Positions 34,349-43,486 are shown, counted from the stretch's first letter. The stretch: DNA of 64,000 nucleotides from Chungangia koreensis (GCF_042651785.1 NZ_JBHSEC010000020.1:186001-250000); one strand, 5' to 3'. Program-made: numbers and translations. Notes: generated by a model not told the origin, from the sequence alone.

Positions 34349-35287
34349 TCACTCAAATGTAGGCTTATAGAAGGAACGGTTCTCCAATGGGAATAGCCGC
34401 TCTGTGAATTCGCCAGGCTGTGTTTTGCCCAATGCCCGATTCAGCATATTCATCTTCGCATCAATGTTATCAATATAATGTAAGATTTCCGCTTCTCGCA
34501 GCATCGGCCGTTTCGGACTTCCCCACTCTTCTTTGCCATGATGGCTTAAGACCATATGTTGCAGAAGAAGTACTTCCTCCCCATCGATTTGCAATTCATC
34601 GGCTGTTTTAGCAATTTCATTCACCATGATGGTGATATGGCCTAATAAGTTTCCTTCGAGTGTATACGTAGTCGCTACTGGTCCTGAAAGTTCCACCACT
34701 TTTCCGATGTCGTGAAGGATGATTCCAGCGTATAACAGATCCTTGTTTAAAGTCGGATAGAGTTCACAGAGGGCTTTACCCAATTTCAGCATCGAGACGA
34801 CGTGATCCAATAGGCCGGATACGTAATCATGATGATTTTTAGTAGCGGCAGGAAACGTCATAATTTGAGGCTGATGCACTTTCAAAAGGTGTCGCGTTAT
34901 GCGCTGGATTTTCGGATTTTTCATTTCAAAGAAGTATTGTGTTAACTCTTCATATAGTTCTTCTTTGCTTTTCTCGGCTGATGGAAGCAAATCAGAAATC
35001 GAGACATTTTCATCCTCTTTTGCCGGACGGATGCTCTTAATGCGTAACTGGTTTTTGCCGCGGTAATTTTGGATTTCTCCTCCAACTTTCACGATTGCCT
35101 CTGGCGGATACAGCTTTTCATGTTCATCGTTCGTATCCCAGAGTTTCGCTTCAATATCCCCGCTTTTGTCCTGCAAGATTAGCGTCATGAACGGACTGCC
35201 TGTCGTTGTGAACGCCTTTGTAGATTGTTTGATTAGTAGAAACTGATCGACCGGTTCTCCGACCGAGATTTGTGTAATTCCCTTCAT
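34349..35287 (-). CDS. yhaM: 3'-5' exoribonuclease YhaM
   Basis: 312 residues. N-terminal OB-fold nucleic-acid-binding domain (about 15-90: GDIEAKLWDTNDEHEKLYPPE) and a C-terminal HD phosphohydrolase domain with HDYVSGLLDHVVSM and HDIGKVVELSG (metal-binding His-Asp pairs). It degrades RNA, and single-stranded DNA in vitro, from the 3' end. It overlaps yhaN by 4 nt, the last gene of yhaO-yhaN-yhaM. Confidence 0.92.
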   Translation of the reverse strand: MKGITQISVGEPVDQFLLIKQSTKAFTTTGSPFMTLILQDKSGDIEAKLWDTNDEHEKLYPPEAIVKVGGEIQNYRGKNQLRIKSIRPAKEDENVSISDLLPSAEKSKEELYEELTQYFFEMKNPKIQRITRHLLKVHQPQIMTFPAATKNHHDYVSGLLDHVVSMLKLGKALCELYPTLNKDLLYAGIILHDIGKVVELSGPVATTYTLEGNLLGHITIMVNEIAKTADELQIDGEEVLLLQHMVLSHHGKEEWGSPKRPMLREAEILHYIDNIDAKMNMLNRALGKTQPGEFTERLFPLENRSFYKPTFE

Positions 35288-38154
35288 ATGGAAATGGCCC
35301 CTTTCTCACGATTCACTATGATTACCGTCGCATCTTCCCAAACCTTTGTCATGTCATCATGGCAGGTGAAATATAGGAACTGATGATGCTGCATTTCCGA
35401 CATCAATTTTACCATTTGGTGAAGTCTTCCGCGATCGAAATGGACAAATGGATCATCCATAATGATTGGAAATGGTGCGCTGCTTTGGAGTGATTCCGCT
35501 AAAGCAAAACGAAGTGAAATATATGCCTGTTCCTTTGTCGCCTGACTTAGTTCTGCAATCGAGTATCTCATACCGTCAGTGGAAACAGCCTCAAACAATC
35601 CTTTGTCATTGACTTCCATGGACGTGTACTTGTTTTCTGTTAGTCTTCCAAAGTAAAATTGAGCCCTATTCAAGACAGCAGGCAACTTGTTCTCTTTCAG
35701 ATTGCGCAGCATGCGGCTGATCGCCTCAGAGACACTCTTATATACGGACCACTTCTTCGCCATTTCAGCTACTTCCGCCTTCTTCATCTCAAATTCCTGA
35801 AGTCTAACAGCATACGATTCATCATTCAGCAAAACAGTTGTTAAATGATTTAAACGAACCTTTTCTTCTTGAAGCAGATCTTGCCGCCGTTTAATGGCAT
35901 GAAGTCGTTCCTCATTCTCTTCAAACATAGAAACTACTTCTTCTCTGCCGGCTTTAAGTTCTACATCAATCAGCCCAATCGCTTTAATTTGGGCGTCAAG
36001 CTGCATAGCCTCGCGTTGGAGGTCCTCTTTTTCCTTATGTTTTTGGAAAGCTTCATAGAACTGTTCAACGGAGTCAACTTTTGCTTCTTTTACTAACTGG
36101 TTCTGTTCTTCTAACAGGGCCGAATAAGCGCGTTCTTTCTCCTCCAATAAAACCTGTTTAGCAGAATGATCCGCTTCAGTCTGATCCATTCTCGTTTTCA
36201 CCTTTAACCGCTCGGAATAATGTTTTCGGATTGCCCCATATAGTTCTTCTTCTAAAAGGAAGTCCGTATTCAGAACCGATAAAGACTCCTCATAACGGCG
36301 TTCAATCCTTCCTCTACTATTACGTAACTCTTGCTCACTTTCCATCAACTCAAAGCGAATCGATTGAAGATCTCTCATCATCTTAAAGATTTCCGGAAGC
36401 AAGGAAATCGAAGGTGTCCTTTCCAGTCCAAGCCTCTCAGCAAATGCTCCGATTTCATCCTCTATGACCGTTAGTTCCCGTTCAGCTTCGATTCGATCAC
36501 TCGAGAGAGATGTCAACTTCCGCTGGATTTGTTCCAAATCTGAGGAGATTCTCTCTTTCTCATCGGTAGACTTTGCCCACTTGATATGCAAACGGTCAAG
36601 TTCCTCTTCTTTGCCGGCATAACGATGGACAAGGGACTCCATTTCCTTTACTTTCTCATCCTTTCCCTTCTGTTTAGATGATGAATAAAGAATTATGGAA
36701 ACAATGAGGATTCCGATTGAAATAAAGACGACCGGCCAATTCGAAGTTATTCCTCCAAAAAGTGCTCCTGCCACAGTGAGTATCATTAGAAGTATGTATG
36801 GCTTAGCTGTGGTTTCGCTTGTACCTTTGGATAGCGCTAAATATGCTTTCGCTTCACTTAGTTTTCGTTGGATGCTTGGCCATTTAGCTGCACTTTCCAC
36901 TTCTTCTTCGGATAATGTATTAACACGCTGAAGAGATAAGATAACCTCTTTTCGTTCCGATTCCTTCTCTTCTTCTTGACGTTGCAGGAAACGGATTCGT
37001 TCCTCTACTTGTTTATATTCTGTTACAAGTGAATGCAACATTTCTTCTCGTGAAAGAGATAGATCTGCATCTGAAATTAGTATGGATTCAGAAAGTCCGA
37101 GTTCCGATAGGAGTCGATTTTCATCGGCTTTTAGTCTTCTTATTAGTGTGTTTAGCTCTTTTTCGGAAGAACGCCATTGATGCCATTCACTTTCTCTTGT
37201 GAGTAAATCCTGCAGGTTCTCAAGTTCCTTTGTTATAGCCGATTGATCAAAGTCTTCTTGCTTGCTATTCAATTCTTCCTTCAACTGATGAATCACTGTT
37301 TTAATATCGATGATTCTACTCTCAAGCGACTCCATTCGTCGAATGCCATTTGCCGGAAAAGAGATGTCTTGGAATCGACTTAGTTGAATTTGAACCACTC
37401 TCTGTTGTTCTAACAAAGGAGCAGCCTGACGGAAAAGAGATAAATCGGTTTGATCTTTTCGAAGTTCCTCTTCCTCTTGCAGCAACGCTTCAAGTTCCCT
37501 TTCAAGCTCTGATAAACGTTGGACGGATGGCGCGTATTGCTCCATCTGTTGACGTGCTTCCTTTAAATTACGCTCCAATTCCCGGAGTTCCTCAAACGCT
37601 TTGTTCATTTCGGGTTTTCTGCCTGAGGGTTTGAAAAGATTCTCCATTTCCTTCTGCATTCGTTTTTCGAGGTCAGCTAATGTATCCACACCCGTTGTAC
37701 CCGATGCCAGAAGAGTACGGCTCAACTCCATCTCATCCATCTTTTCAAAACCTTGAAGTTGCAGTAACGAGAAAGAGAATATCGATTCAAACGATTGCCG
37801 GTCATATTGGTGCAAAATCATTTGGAGCTCTTCCTCTCCCCCACGCGTCCCGTCTTCAAAGTAGAGAGTCACATCGCCCGATGCTTTGCCTTTTACGCGT
37901 TCAATAACCACTGCTCCGTATGACTTGGTATCTATATGTACTTGTCCACCATATTTGATACCGGATTTTGGTTCGTACCTAAGGAGCTGCTGATTCTTCG
38001 TAGGAAAACCGAAAAGAATATGAAGAATAAATTGCTGGATGGTCGTCTTCCCAGCTTCATTAAGACCATATAAGATATTGATGCCATCCGTGAATTCAAT
38101 GGACAGATTTTCGTGTTTGCCAAATCCAAAAATATTCAATTTGCGGATGATCAT
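35284..38154 (-). CDS. yhaN: SbcC/Rad50-like ATPase YhaN
   Basis: About 956 residues from ATG 38154 (GGAG 8 nt upstream; GTG 38163 overlaps the yhaO stop and has no site). N-terminal Walker A GLNEAGKTT; long coiled coils on both sides of a short hydrophobic hairpin (about 445-485, two membrane-like segments), unusual for classical SbcC; and C-terminal ELSQATKEQAYISLRFALAESL plus Walker B PIIMDDPFVHFD. Rad50-type ATPases tether DNA ends with an Mre11-type nuclease, which would be YhaO here. Confidence 0.88.
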   Translation of the reverse strand: MIIRKLNIFGFGKHENLSIEFTDGINILYGLNEAGKTTIQQFILHILFGFPTKNQQLLRYEPKSGIKYGGQVHIDTKSYGAVVIERVKGKASGDVTLYFEDGTRGGEEELQMILHQYDRQSFESIFSFSLLQLQGFEKMDEMELSRTLLASGTTGVDTLADLEKRMQKEMENLFKPSGRKPEMNKAFEELRELERNLKEARQQMEQYAPSVQRLSELERELEALLQEEEELRKDQTDLSLFRQAAPLLEQQRVVQIQLSRFQDISFPANGIRRMESLESRIIDIKTVIHQLKEELNSKQEDFDQSAITKELENLQDLLTRESEWHQWRSSEKELNTLIRRLKADENRLLSELGLSESILISDADLSLSREEMLHSLVTEYKQVEERIRFLQRQEEEKESERKEVILSLQRVNTLSEEEVESAAKWPSIQRKLSEAKAYLALSKGTSETTAKPYILLMILTVAGALFGGITSNWPVVFISIGILIVSIILYSSSKQKGKDEKVKEMESLVHRYAGKEEELDRLHIKWAKSTDEKERISSDLEQIQRKLTSLSSDRIEAERELTVIEDEIGAFAERLGLERTPSISLLPEIFKMMRDLQSIRFELMESEQELRNSRGRIERRYEESLSVLNTDFLLEEELYGAIRKHYSERLKVKTRMDQTEADHSAKQVLLEEKERAYSALLEEQNQLVKEAKVDSVEQFYEAFQKHKEKEDLQREAMQLDAQIKAIGLIDVELKAGREEVVSMFEENEERLHAIKRRQDLLQEEKVRLNHLTTVLLNDESYAVRLQEFEMKKAEVAEMAKKWSVYKSVSEAISRMLRNLKENKLPAVLNRAQFYFGRLTENKYTSMEVNDKGLFEAVSTDGMRYSIAELSQATKEQAYISLRFALAESLQSSAPFPIIMDDPFVHFDRGRLHQMVKLMSEMQHHQFLYFTCHDDMTKVWEDATVIIVNREKGAISI

Positions 38155-38159
38155 TCTTC

Positions 38160-39380
38160 TCACTCCATTCCAGCCATTTCTTTCATTAGAATTGAAGAAG
38201 CTTTCCTTTTAATGTCTTCCAAATCCTGTTCATTCAATGGTTCCAAGTATCGGATGCCTTTCGTGTGCTGGTAGACATCGCTTACAACTTCTTTCCATTC
38301 CCCCATTGACCAATCATTCATCAGGTTGATCACCGAATGGGTTACTGCGTTTACTTCCTGCATCGCTATTACCCGTTCATCCACTTCAATAGATGACACC
38401 CAAACAAATGGTTCTTGTTCCTCTTCGGTTTCACGGATCAGCCGAAGCCATTCATCAATAGTAGAAGTATTCAGCATCTCACTAACTTCTGTACTGACCT
38501 CAGTTAACACTAAGTCACAGACGCCTGCCCCATTTAAAGAGCGGAACTTTTCAATTTCCTGACTGCAAGTTAGTAACAACTCATTAGCATGATGGATATC
38601 TTGGCATGACACATGGATTTCATCGAATACGATGGATGAGGCCGGGATAAATGACAGATCGGTTGACCCTTTCTCCAATGTTACATCATAGAATCCTTTA
38701 ATTCCCCGTTCATTTCGGTGACGGCTTTGGAGGTTACCAGGATATACGATATACGGATCCCGATGAATAAATTGCCTCTTATGAATATGGCCAAGCGCCC
38801 AGTAGTCATACTGTTTCCCGACCAACTGCTCTTTCGTAAACGGAGCATATACTGCATGTGTACTGTCCCCGGCAATACTTCCATGTAAAAGACCAATATG
38901 GATGGCGTCGTTTCGTTCGGCAATTGGATATGTATCAATCATAGAAGTTGTCACATGCCGCTCCGGATAGCTAAAGCCGATTAAAAATACATCCTGCCCC
39001 CGAATTTGCAGATGTTGCTCCGTTACTTCATTGCCAAAGGTCCGTACATTCGGAGGTAAATCAAATCGTACCCACCTGCCACCTAAGTGGTCGTGGTTGC
39101 CATGACAAAGGAATACAGGGATTCCTGCCTTATTCAACTTCTCCATCCCGTCATGAAATCTTTGTTGGGCTCGGAGACTGCGATCTTCTCCGTCATACAC
39201 ATCTCCAGCGATCACGATAAAATCCGGTTGTTCCTTCAATGCATAACTGATTAAACGGTCAAATGCGTTGAATGTACTGTCCCGAAGTTCTTTTAACCGT
39301 TCTTTAGGCAATTCGGTCATACCTTTAAAAGGGCTGTCCAAGTGGAGATCAGCCGTATGTATAAAACGGATGGATGTCAT
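38160..39380 (-). CDS. yhaO: SbcD/Mre11-like metallophosphoesterase YhaO
   Basis: 406 residues. Calcineurin-type nuclease motifs in order: HTADLHLDSPF (about 8-18), GDVYDGED (about 59-66), CHGNHDHLGG (about 92-101), GLLHGS and LGHIHKRQF (about 195-203). All metal-binding Asp, His and Asn residues are present. With YhaN it should form a nuclease complex that processes DNA ends. First gene of the operon, 4-nt overlaps join it to yhaN. Known in B. subtilis by the same order. Confidence 0.9.
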   Translation of the reverse strand: MTSIRFIHTADLHLDSPFKGMTELPKERLKELRDSTFNAFDRLISYALKEQPDFIVIAGDVYDGEDRSLRAQQRFHDGMEKLNKAGIPVFLCHGNHDHLGGRWVRFDLPPNVRTFGNEVTEQHLQIRGQDVFLIGFSYPERHVTTSMIDTYPIAERNDAIHIGLLHGSIAGDSTHAVYAPFTKEQLVGKQYDYWALGHIHKRQFIHRDPYIVYPGNLQSRHRNERGIKGFYDVTLEKGSTDLSFIPASSIVFDEIHVSCQDIHHANELLLTCSQEIEKFRSLNGAGVCDLVLTEVSTEVSEMLNTSTIDEWLRLIRETEEEQEPFVWVSSIEVDERVIAMQEVNAVTHSVINLMNDWSMGEWKEVVSDVYQHTKGIRYLEPLNEQDLEDIKRKASSILMKEMAGME

Positions 39381-39479
39381 CAGCGATTCCCCCGATCACG
39401 CGAATATTTGTTCTTATTTTACCACAACTTGCTATTACAATGCGAAACAATTAAGAGAATGAAAAATGGCAAAAAAATA

Positions 39480-39501
39480 AGCTCCATCAATGGATGGAGC
39501 T
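39480..39501 (-). terminator. Distal terminator of the yhaQ-yhaP operon
   Basis: AGCTCCATC (39480-39488) pairs with GATGGAGCT (39493-39501), followed by a T-run on the minus strand. It is about 370 nt past the yhaP stop, with a repeat element in between. A second hairpin, CTGGAGC/GCTCCAG, lies at about 39513-39531. Confidence 0.75.
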
Positions 39502-39579
39502 ACTGCTTGAAACTGGAGCAATCGCTCCAGGCGGCTTTCTTATCCGTAGTCAATCGAAATACAGAACTTTACTGTATAT

Positions 39580-39765
39580 TCTTGCTTTCCGTTCCGGCGC
39601 ACGCTTTCCGCGGGGCATGGCTTGAGCCTCGGGCCGACAGGATGTCGGTTATGGATGCGTTGCCGCACGATGCGGCGCACTTAGAATCCCTTCCCCCTTT
39701 CGCCTGCGGGGTCTCAAGTCTCACGCTATTCCCGCAGGAGTCGGCGCCTGCACTTCAAGCAATAG
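39580..39765. repeat. Bacillales-type structured intergenic repeat
   Basis: Conserved-looking blocks: GCGCACGCTTTCCGCGGGG near 39597 and TGCGGGGTCTCAAGTCTC with TTCCCGCAGGAGTCGGCGCC near 39714-39750. The ends pair (GGCGC with GCGCC; CCGCGGG with CCCGCAGG). Copies of this family (TTTCCGCGGGC...TTCCCGCAGGAGTC) occur between genes in many Bacillaceae, as I recall. It carries no gene. The 39381-39874 gap otherwise holds the terminator hairpins and the yhaO promoter region. Confidence 0.7.
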
Positions 39766-39874
39766 TAGCGCTACAAAGGTTTAAGTACAAAGAGATTTCG
39801 TTTTACATTCCGAATACACTCTAACGAATATTATAGCTTGACTTTGTCTTCAGTGTAGCCTTATCCTGCCAACT

Positions 39875-41134
39875 TTACTCTTTCCCAAGCTGGACAGCTT
39901 TTTTAATGTCTTTCAGATTTCTTGACGGTCCATACATAAGGACTCCGCCTTTGTACACTTTCGCACCGAACCAGCCGAGTAAGAAGATCGTGACTAACAA
40001 AATAATAATCGACAAGATCGGCTCCCATATAGGCAAGTCAAGCATGCCAACCCGAAGGAACATGACCATCGGTGTGAAGAATGGGAAATAGGAAGTGTAA
40101 GTGACATATGCCGCTTCCGGATTTCCTAAGCCGGAGAACGCGATGAAGGCTGCAATGATAATAAGGAACGACATAGGAGCCAATAACTGCTGAACGTCCT
40201 CTGTACGGCTTACTAAGGATCCAAGCAAGGCTGCAAGCGTTGCATAAAGGAAATAACCTAACAGAAAGTAAACAATAGCATAGCCGATGGTTGACGGATT
40301 GACGTTAGAAAATCCGAAGACCGAGAAGAAACCTTCAGACATATCAGCTGCAGAAGTTTTAAGCGCGATATACCCGACAATCCCGAAAAGTGCCATCTGT
40401 AATAAACCAAGTGTTCCGATTCCCGCAATCTTTGCAAACATATGCTTGACCGGTGATACGCTGGATATTAATATTTCCATAACCCTGGATGACTTTTCTG
40501 TTGCCACTTCTGTTGCGATCATCATGGAATAGGCAAAAACCGCAAAATAGATCACAAAGATTAAAACGTATACGAGTCCCCTCGCCGTACTTAACTCCTC
40601 TTCTGTTTTGGAGTTTGGCGAAACGGCATTTTGCTCGAATTCAATCGGGGCAAATAATTGAGAAACCTGTTCTGCCGTTAACTGTAGTTGACTCGCTTGC
40701 AATGTGGTCTGAAGAGATTGTAACGCTTCTTGGAAGGCAAGCGGCTTTTCCATTTCACTTGCACTTTCCGATGTGTAAGAAGCATTGATTGTGCCTTCTT
40801 CATTCATCGCTAACACTAAGAAGCTATCAATCTTTGCTTCTTTGACTTTAGTCTTCAAAGCATCGTTGGATTCTTCCGTCTGTTCAATCTTGAAGTCCGC
40901 TTCTTGAACGGCAAGCTGCTGCTTCAGCGGTTCGAAAAGGGAACCTGTTTCGTCCGACACATAGACAATATCATCTCTATCGTTGCCGTCCATACTTTTA
41001 AATGTATCAATGATTGATGACATATTGGCCATTAAAAAGATGGCCGCAACCATAACACCCGTTGTAATGATGAAAGACTTAGTACCTAACTTCGTCATGA
41101 AAGATTGTTTAAAAATAATCCAGAAATCACGCAT
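39875..41134 (-). CDS. yhaP: ABC transporter permease YhaP (NatB-like)
   Basis: 419 residues from ATG 41134, preceded by AGGTGGGG and overlapping the yhaQ stop by 8 nt; the longer reading from 41209 lies inside yhaQ. Layout of ABC-2 sodium-exporter-type permeases: one N-terminal helix (about 20-40), an extracellular region of about 140 residues, then five or six helices with the EKSSRVMEILISSVSP motif (about 210-225). It resembles B. subtilis YhaP and NatB. Substrate uncertain; NatAB exports sodium. Confidence 0.85.
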   Translation of the reverse strand: MRDFWIIFKQSFMTKLGTKSFIITTGVMVAAIFLMANMSSIIDTFKSMDGNDRDDIVYVSDETGSLFEPLKQQLAVQEADFKIEQTEESNDALKTKVKEAKIDSFLVLAMNEEGTINASYTSESASEMEKPLAFQEALQSLQTTLQASQLQLTAEQVSQLFAPIEFEQNAVSPNSKTEEELSTARGLVYVLIFVIYFAVFAYSMMIATEVATEKSSRVMEILISSVSPVKHMFAKIAGIGTLGLLQMALFGIVGYIALKTSAADMSEGFFSVFGFSNVNPSTIGYAIVYFLLGYFLYATLAALLGSLVSRTEDVQQLLAPMSFLIIIAAFIAFSGLGNPEAAYVTYTSYFPFFTPMVMFLRVGMLDLPIWEPILSIIILLVTIFLLGWFGAKVYKGGVLMYGPSRNLKDIKKAVQLGKE

Positions 41135-42026
41135 ACTCTTTCCCCACCTTTTCAATGAAGATTTCTTGTAGTGACGGTTCTTCAATTGCAAAATAACGAA
41201 TCGGTCCAATTTTTAACGCTTCATTCAGCAACTGATCTGCCATGCTTTCATCCGCAATTTGGAATATGCCGCCTTCCACTGTTTTTGTGTAGGAAGAGAT
41301 GCCGCTAATATTGGCAAGAGTAGACAAATCCGAATCCGATTTAATTTGTACATTTTTCTTGCCGAATGAACGCTTTACATCACGTAAGGATCCCTGAACG
41401 ATTGCCTCACCTTTATGCATGATGCTTAATTCCTCACAAAGTTCTTCAACATGATCCATACGATGACTTGAGAAAACGATTGTAACTCCCTCATTTTTCA
41501 TATCTAAAATGGCGCTTTTCAACATCTCTACATTTACTGGATCCAATCCACTGAACGGTTCATCCAATATAAGCAATGACGGTCTATGTAATACAGCGGC
41601 AATAACTTGTATTTTTTGCTGATTTCCTTTAGAAAGTTCTTCTACACGCTTGTGCAGATTTTGCGGAACCTCGAACCGTTCTAACCATTTCTTCACTTCT
41701 GCCTTGGCATCAGATTTTTTCATGCCTCTGAGCTGTCCTAAAAAGATTAGCTGGTCTTCCACTTTCATCTTCGGGTAGAGTCCGCGTTCTTCCGGCAAGT
41801 ACCCAATCTCAGGACTTGTAACGTACGAGATCGGTTTCCCCTTCCACGTAATAGTGCCCTGATTTGGTGTAAGCAAACCTAATATCATTCGGAATGAAGT
41901 CGTCTTTCCTGCACCATTTGCTCCAAGGAACCCATACATTCCGCCTTCTTCTACTGTCATATTCAAATCCTTAACTGCAGTAAAATCACCGAACCTCTTC
42001 GTTACATTTTCAAGCCTTAAAGTCAT
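41127..42026 (-). CDS. yhaQ: ABC transporter ATPase YhaQ (NatA-like)
   Basis: 299 residues. Walker A GANGAGKTT at about 35-43, Q-loop LPEERGLYPKM, signature LSKGNQQKIQVI, Walker B LLILDEPFSGLDPVN, H-loop SSHRM. The last 70 residues form the C-terminal domain usual in NatA/CcmA-type ATPases. It drives YhaP. Ribosome binding site AAAGGGG before ATG 42026. Confidence 0.9.
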   Translation of the reverse strand: MTLRLENVTKRFGDFTAVKDLNMTVEEGGMYGFLGANGAGKTTSFRMILGLLTPNQGTITWKGKPISYVTSPEIGYLPEERGLYPKMKVEDQLIFLGQLRGMKKSDAKAEVKKWLERFEVPQNLHKRVEELSKGNQQKIQVIAAVLHRPSLLILDEPFSGLDPVNVEMLKSAILDMKNEGVTIVFSSHRMDHVEELCEELSIMHKGEAIVQGSLRDVKRSFGKKNVQIKSDSDLSTLANISGISSYTKTVEGGIFQIADESMADQLLNEALKIGPIRYFAIEEPSLQEIFIEKVGKEYA

Positions 42027-42085
42027 CCTAATTCCCCTTTCTCTTTCTTCTTTATACGAGCCTGCAAGTGAATTGTTTCAGAATT

Positions 42086-42394
42086 TTAGTACTTGGTAGA
42101 AGCATAGGCAGCACCAATCGCATAAGCCACCATACTAATGACATAAATTCCGCTCAGAATAAAGAAGGCTAAACTTGCACCTTCCACCACAATAATTACT
42201 CCCCAGCCAATGACAAGTGCCAGGACGGTTACACTCCAAGCAATCGCTTTTCCCCAATTATGGATTTGTTCATATCGTTCATCGTAACGGCGCTGCTTTT
42301 TCCCAATCCGATAATTGATATACATCACGAGTGAAGCAACCAGAACACCGGTTACTAATCCGCTTAACCCTGCTAACCAATTGAAATCTTCCAT
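42086..42394 (-). CDS. Three-helix membrane protein paired with an XRE regulator
   Basis: 102 residues from ATG 42394, 1 nt after the stop of the regulator gene, with AAGGGGGAAG upstream. Hydrophobic helices at about 8-24, 45-63 and 72-92; short polar loop KKQRRYDERYEQIHNW. Its family (DUF2178/DUF3796-like) is uncertain. Small membrane protein plus XRE regulator pairs are common in Firmicutes, where the regulator controls both genes; function unknown. Confidence 0.75.
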   Translation of the reverse strand: MEDFNWLAGLSGLVTGVLVASLVMYINYRIGKKQRRYDERYEQIHNWGKAIAWSVTVLALVIGWGVIIVVEGASLAFFILSGIYVISMVAYAIGAAYASTKY

Positions 42395-42395
42395 T

Positions 42396-42596
42396 TCACT
42401 CTTCCCCCTTGTAGATAAATACGTCCTCAATCGAGCAATTGAACAGCTTTGCAATTTTAAAAGCCAAGGTGATCGAAGGATTATACTTTCCTTTTTCCAA
42501 AGAGATGATGGTTTGTCTCGAGACATTCAAGCGTTCAGCCAACTCATCTTGAGTAAAATTGAATTCGGACCGTTTTTCTTTAATCTTGTTTTCCAT
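42396..42596 (-). CDS. XRE-family transcriptional regulator (YvaO/Cro-like)
   Basis: 66 residues, a lone helix-turn-helix domain: FTQDELAERLNVSRQTIISLEKGKYNPSITLAFKIAKLF. The recognition helix is VSRQTIISLEKG. It has no sensor domain. A tight pair of TTTACGTAAA palindromes lies 30-56 nt before its start and is the likely operator. It is co-transcribed with the membrane-protein gene. Confidence 0.9.
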   Translation of the reverse strand: MENKIKEKRSEFNFTQDELAERLNVSRQTIISLEKGKYNPSITLAFKIAKLFNCSIEDVFIYKGEE

Positions 42597-42622
42597 CTTC
42601 GTTCACCACCAAAATGTCAAAT

Positions 42623-42656
42623 AAGCTTTACGTAAAATAAACTTTACGTAAAGCTT
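42623..42656 (-). promoter_or_regulatory. Double TTTACGTAAA operator before the XRE gene
   Basis: Two 10-bp palindromes TTTACGTAAA at 42627-42636 and 42643-42652, nested in a perfect 14-bp inverted repeat AAGCTTTACGTAAA (42623-42636) with TTTACGTAAAGCTT (42643-42656). Centres are 16 bp apart. Autoregulation of the XRE gene is inferred. Confidence 0.75.
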
Positions 42657-42756
42657 ACTTTACCACCTTTTCATTGTCAAGGCGGCTTTACATATTTTTT
42701 TCGAAGAATTTTTTGTATAATTAAAATTGTATAAAGGGTAAAGGGAGTGTGTTTAC

Positions 42757-42942
42757 ATGGGGACATATAAACTGACAGGTTATGAACAATCAGGAGAATT
42801 AGTATTTGAAGAATCGTTTACAGCCACAACCGACGACGAAGCGAAAGAAAAAGGAAGAGAGTTTTTAGAAAGTAAAGAATGGGGAGAAAAAACTCACCGC
42901 CTTGCTTCACCACTCGGTAAACTATTACTTTTCCATTCGTAA
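42757..42942 (+). CDS. yhzD: YhzD family small protein
   Basis: 61 residues: TYKLTGYEQSGELVFEESF, DDEAKEKG in the middle and a C-terminal GKLLLFHS. Length, the YEQSGE and DDEAK segments and the GKLxLFH end match B. subtilis YhzD as I remember it, and the gene sits in the same area (between yhaQ and yhaR). Soluble, function unknown. AAAGGGAGTG precedes the ATG. Confidence 0.82.
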   Translation: MGTYKLTGYEQSGELVFEESFTATTDDEAKEKGREFLESKEWGEKTHRLASPLGKLLLFHS

Positions 42943-42945
42943 TCG

Positions 42946-42979
42946 AAAAATCTGACAGACTTGGTCCGTCAGATTTTTT
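42946..42979. terminator. Bidirectional terminator
   Basis: AAAAATCTGAC pairs with GTCAGATTTTT, between yhzD and the convergent NUDIX gene. Confidence 0.85.
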
Positions 42980-42982
42980 CTA

Positions 42983-43432
42983 TTAAATGGACGCAGATAA
43001 GCGTTGAATCATTTCCTTGAGCTTGTGGCTGGTCCCTTTAGGCAAGCTATGAAGTGGAAAGAATCCAGCATCTATCGTTTCAGAGCTACAAAGATGAATG
43101 GATTCTTCAATGATGTCGCGAGTAAAGTAAGCAATGGTTACCGAATAGTATTCATCCCCATTGGGAAGTTTAGTGTAATGTTCCTTACCAGAAAACACAT
43201 CAACCAATTTCACTTCTCCTATAATCACACCGGTTTCTTCTTTCACTTCCCGCCTTGCTGTCTCAGGAGCAGATTCCCCCAATTCCATGAATCCTCCAGG
43301 CAACCCCCATACACCATCGGTTCTTTTCTGAAGAAGAAGCTCGTTCTGTTTGTTTAATACAGCTACAGTTGCACCTACCAAAATGAGTGGACGATTGCCT
43401 ACTTCAGCACGGATTTCCTCAATATATCCCAT
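42983..43432 (-). CDS. NUDIX hydrolase
   Basis: 149 residues. The Nudix box is complete at about 46-68 (GGFMELGESAPETARREVKEETGV), with the metal-binding Glu residues of REVKEE. It hydrolyses a nucleoside diphosphate linked to another group; the substrate (NADH, ADP-ribose, a damaged nucleotide) cannot be told. It lies 55 nt before yhaR on the same strand, with a hairpin between. Confidence 0.88.
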   Translation of the reverse strand: MGYIEEIRAEVGNRPLILVGATVAVLNKQNELLLQKRTDGVWGLPGGFMELGESAPETARREVKEETGVIIGEVKLVDVFSGKEHYTKLPNGDEYYSVTIAYFTRDIIEESIHLCSSETIDAGFFPLHSLPKGTSHKLKEMIQRLSASI

Positions 43433-43450
43433 TAATGTCCTCCTTATAAA

Positions 43451-43482
43451 TAGCCCTATAAAGCATATGCTTCATAGGGCTA
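43451..43482 (-). terminator. Hairpin after yhaR
   Basis: TAGCCCTAT at 43451 pairs with ATAGGGCTA ending 43482, with extended pairing of AAGCATATGCTT inside; a modest T-rich tail on the minus strand. It also lies within 20 nt of the NUDIX ribosome binding site. Confidence 0.65.
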
Positions 43483-43486
43483 CCCC

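Noticed and set aside
39342..39824. 160-codon ORF across the 39.5-kb repeat element
   Set aside because: Composition follows the repeat; it has no family features and reads through terminator hairpins.
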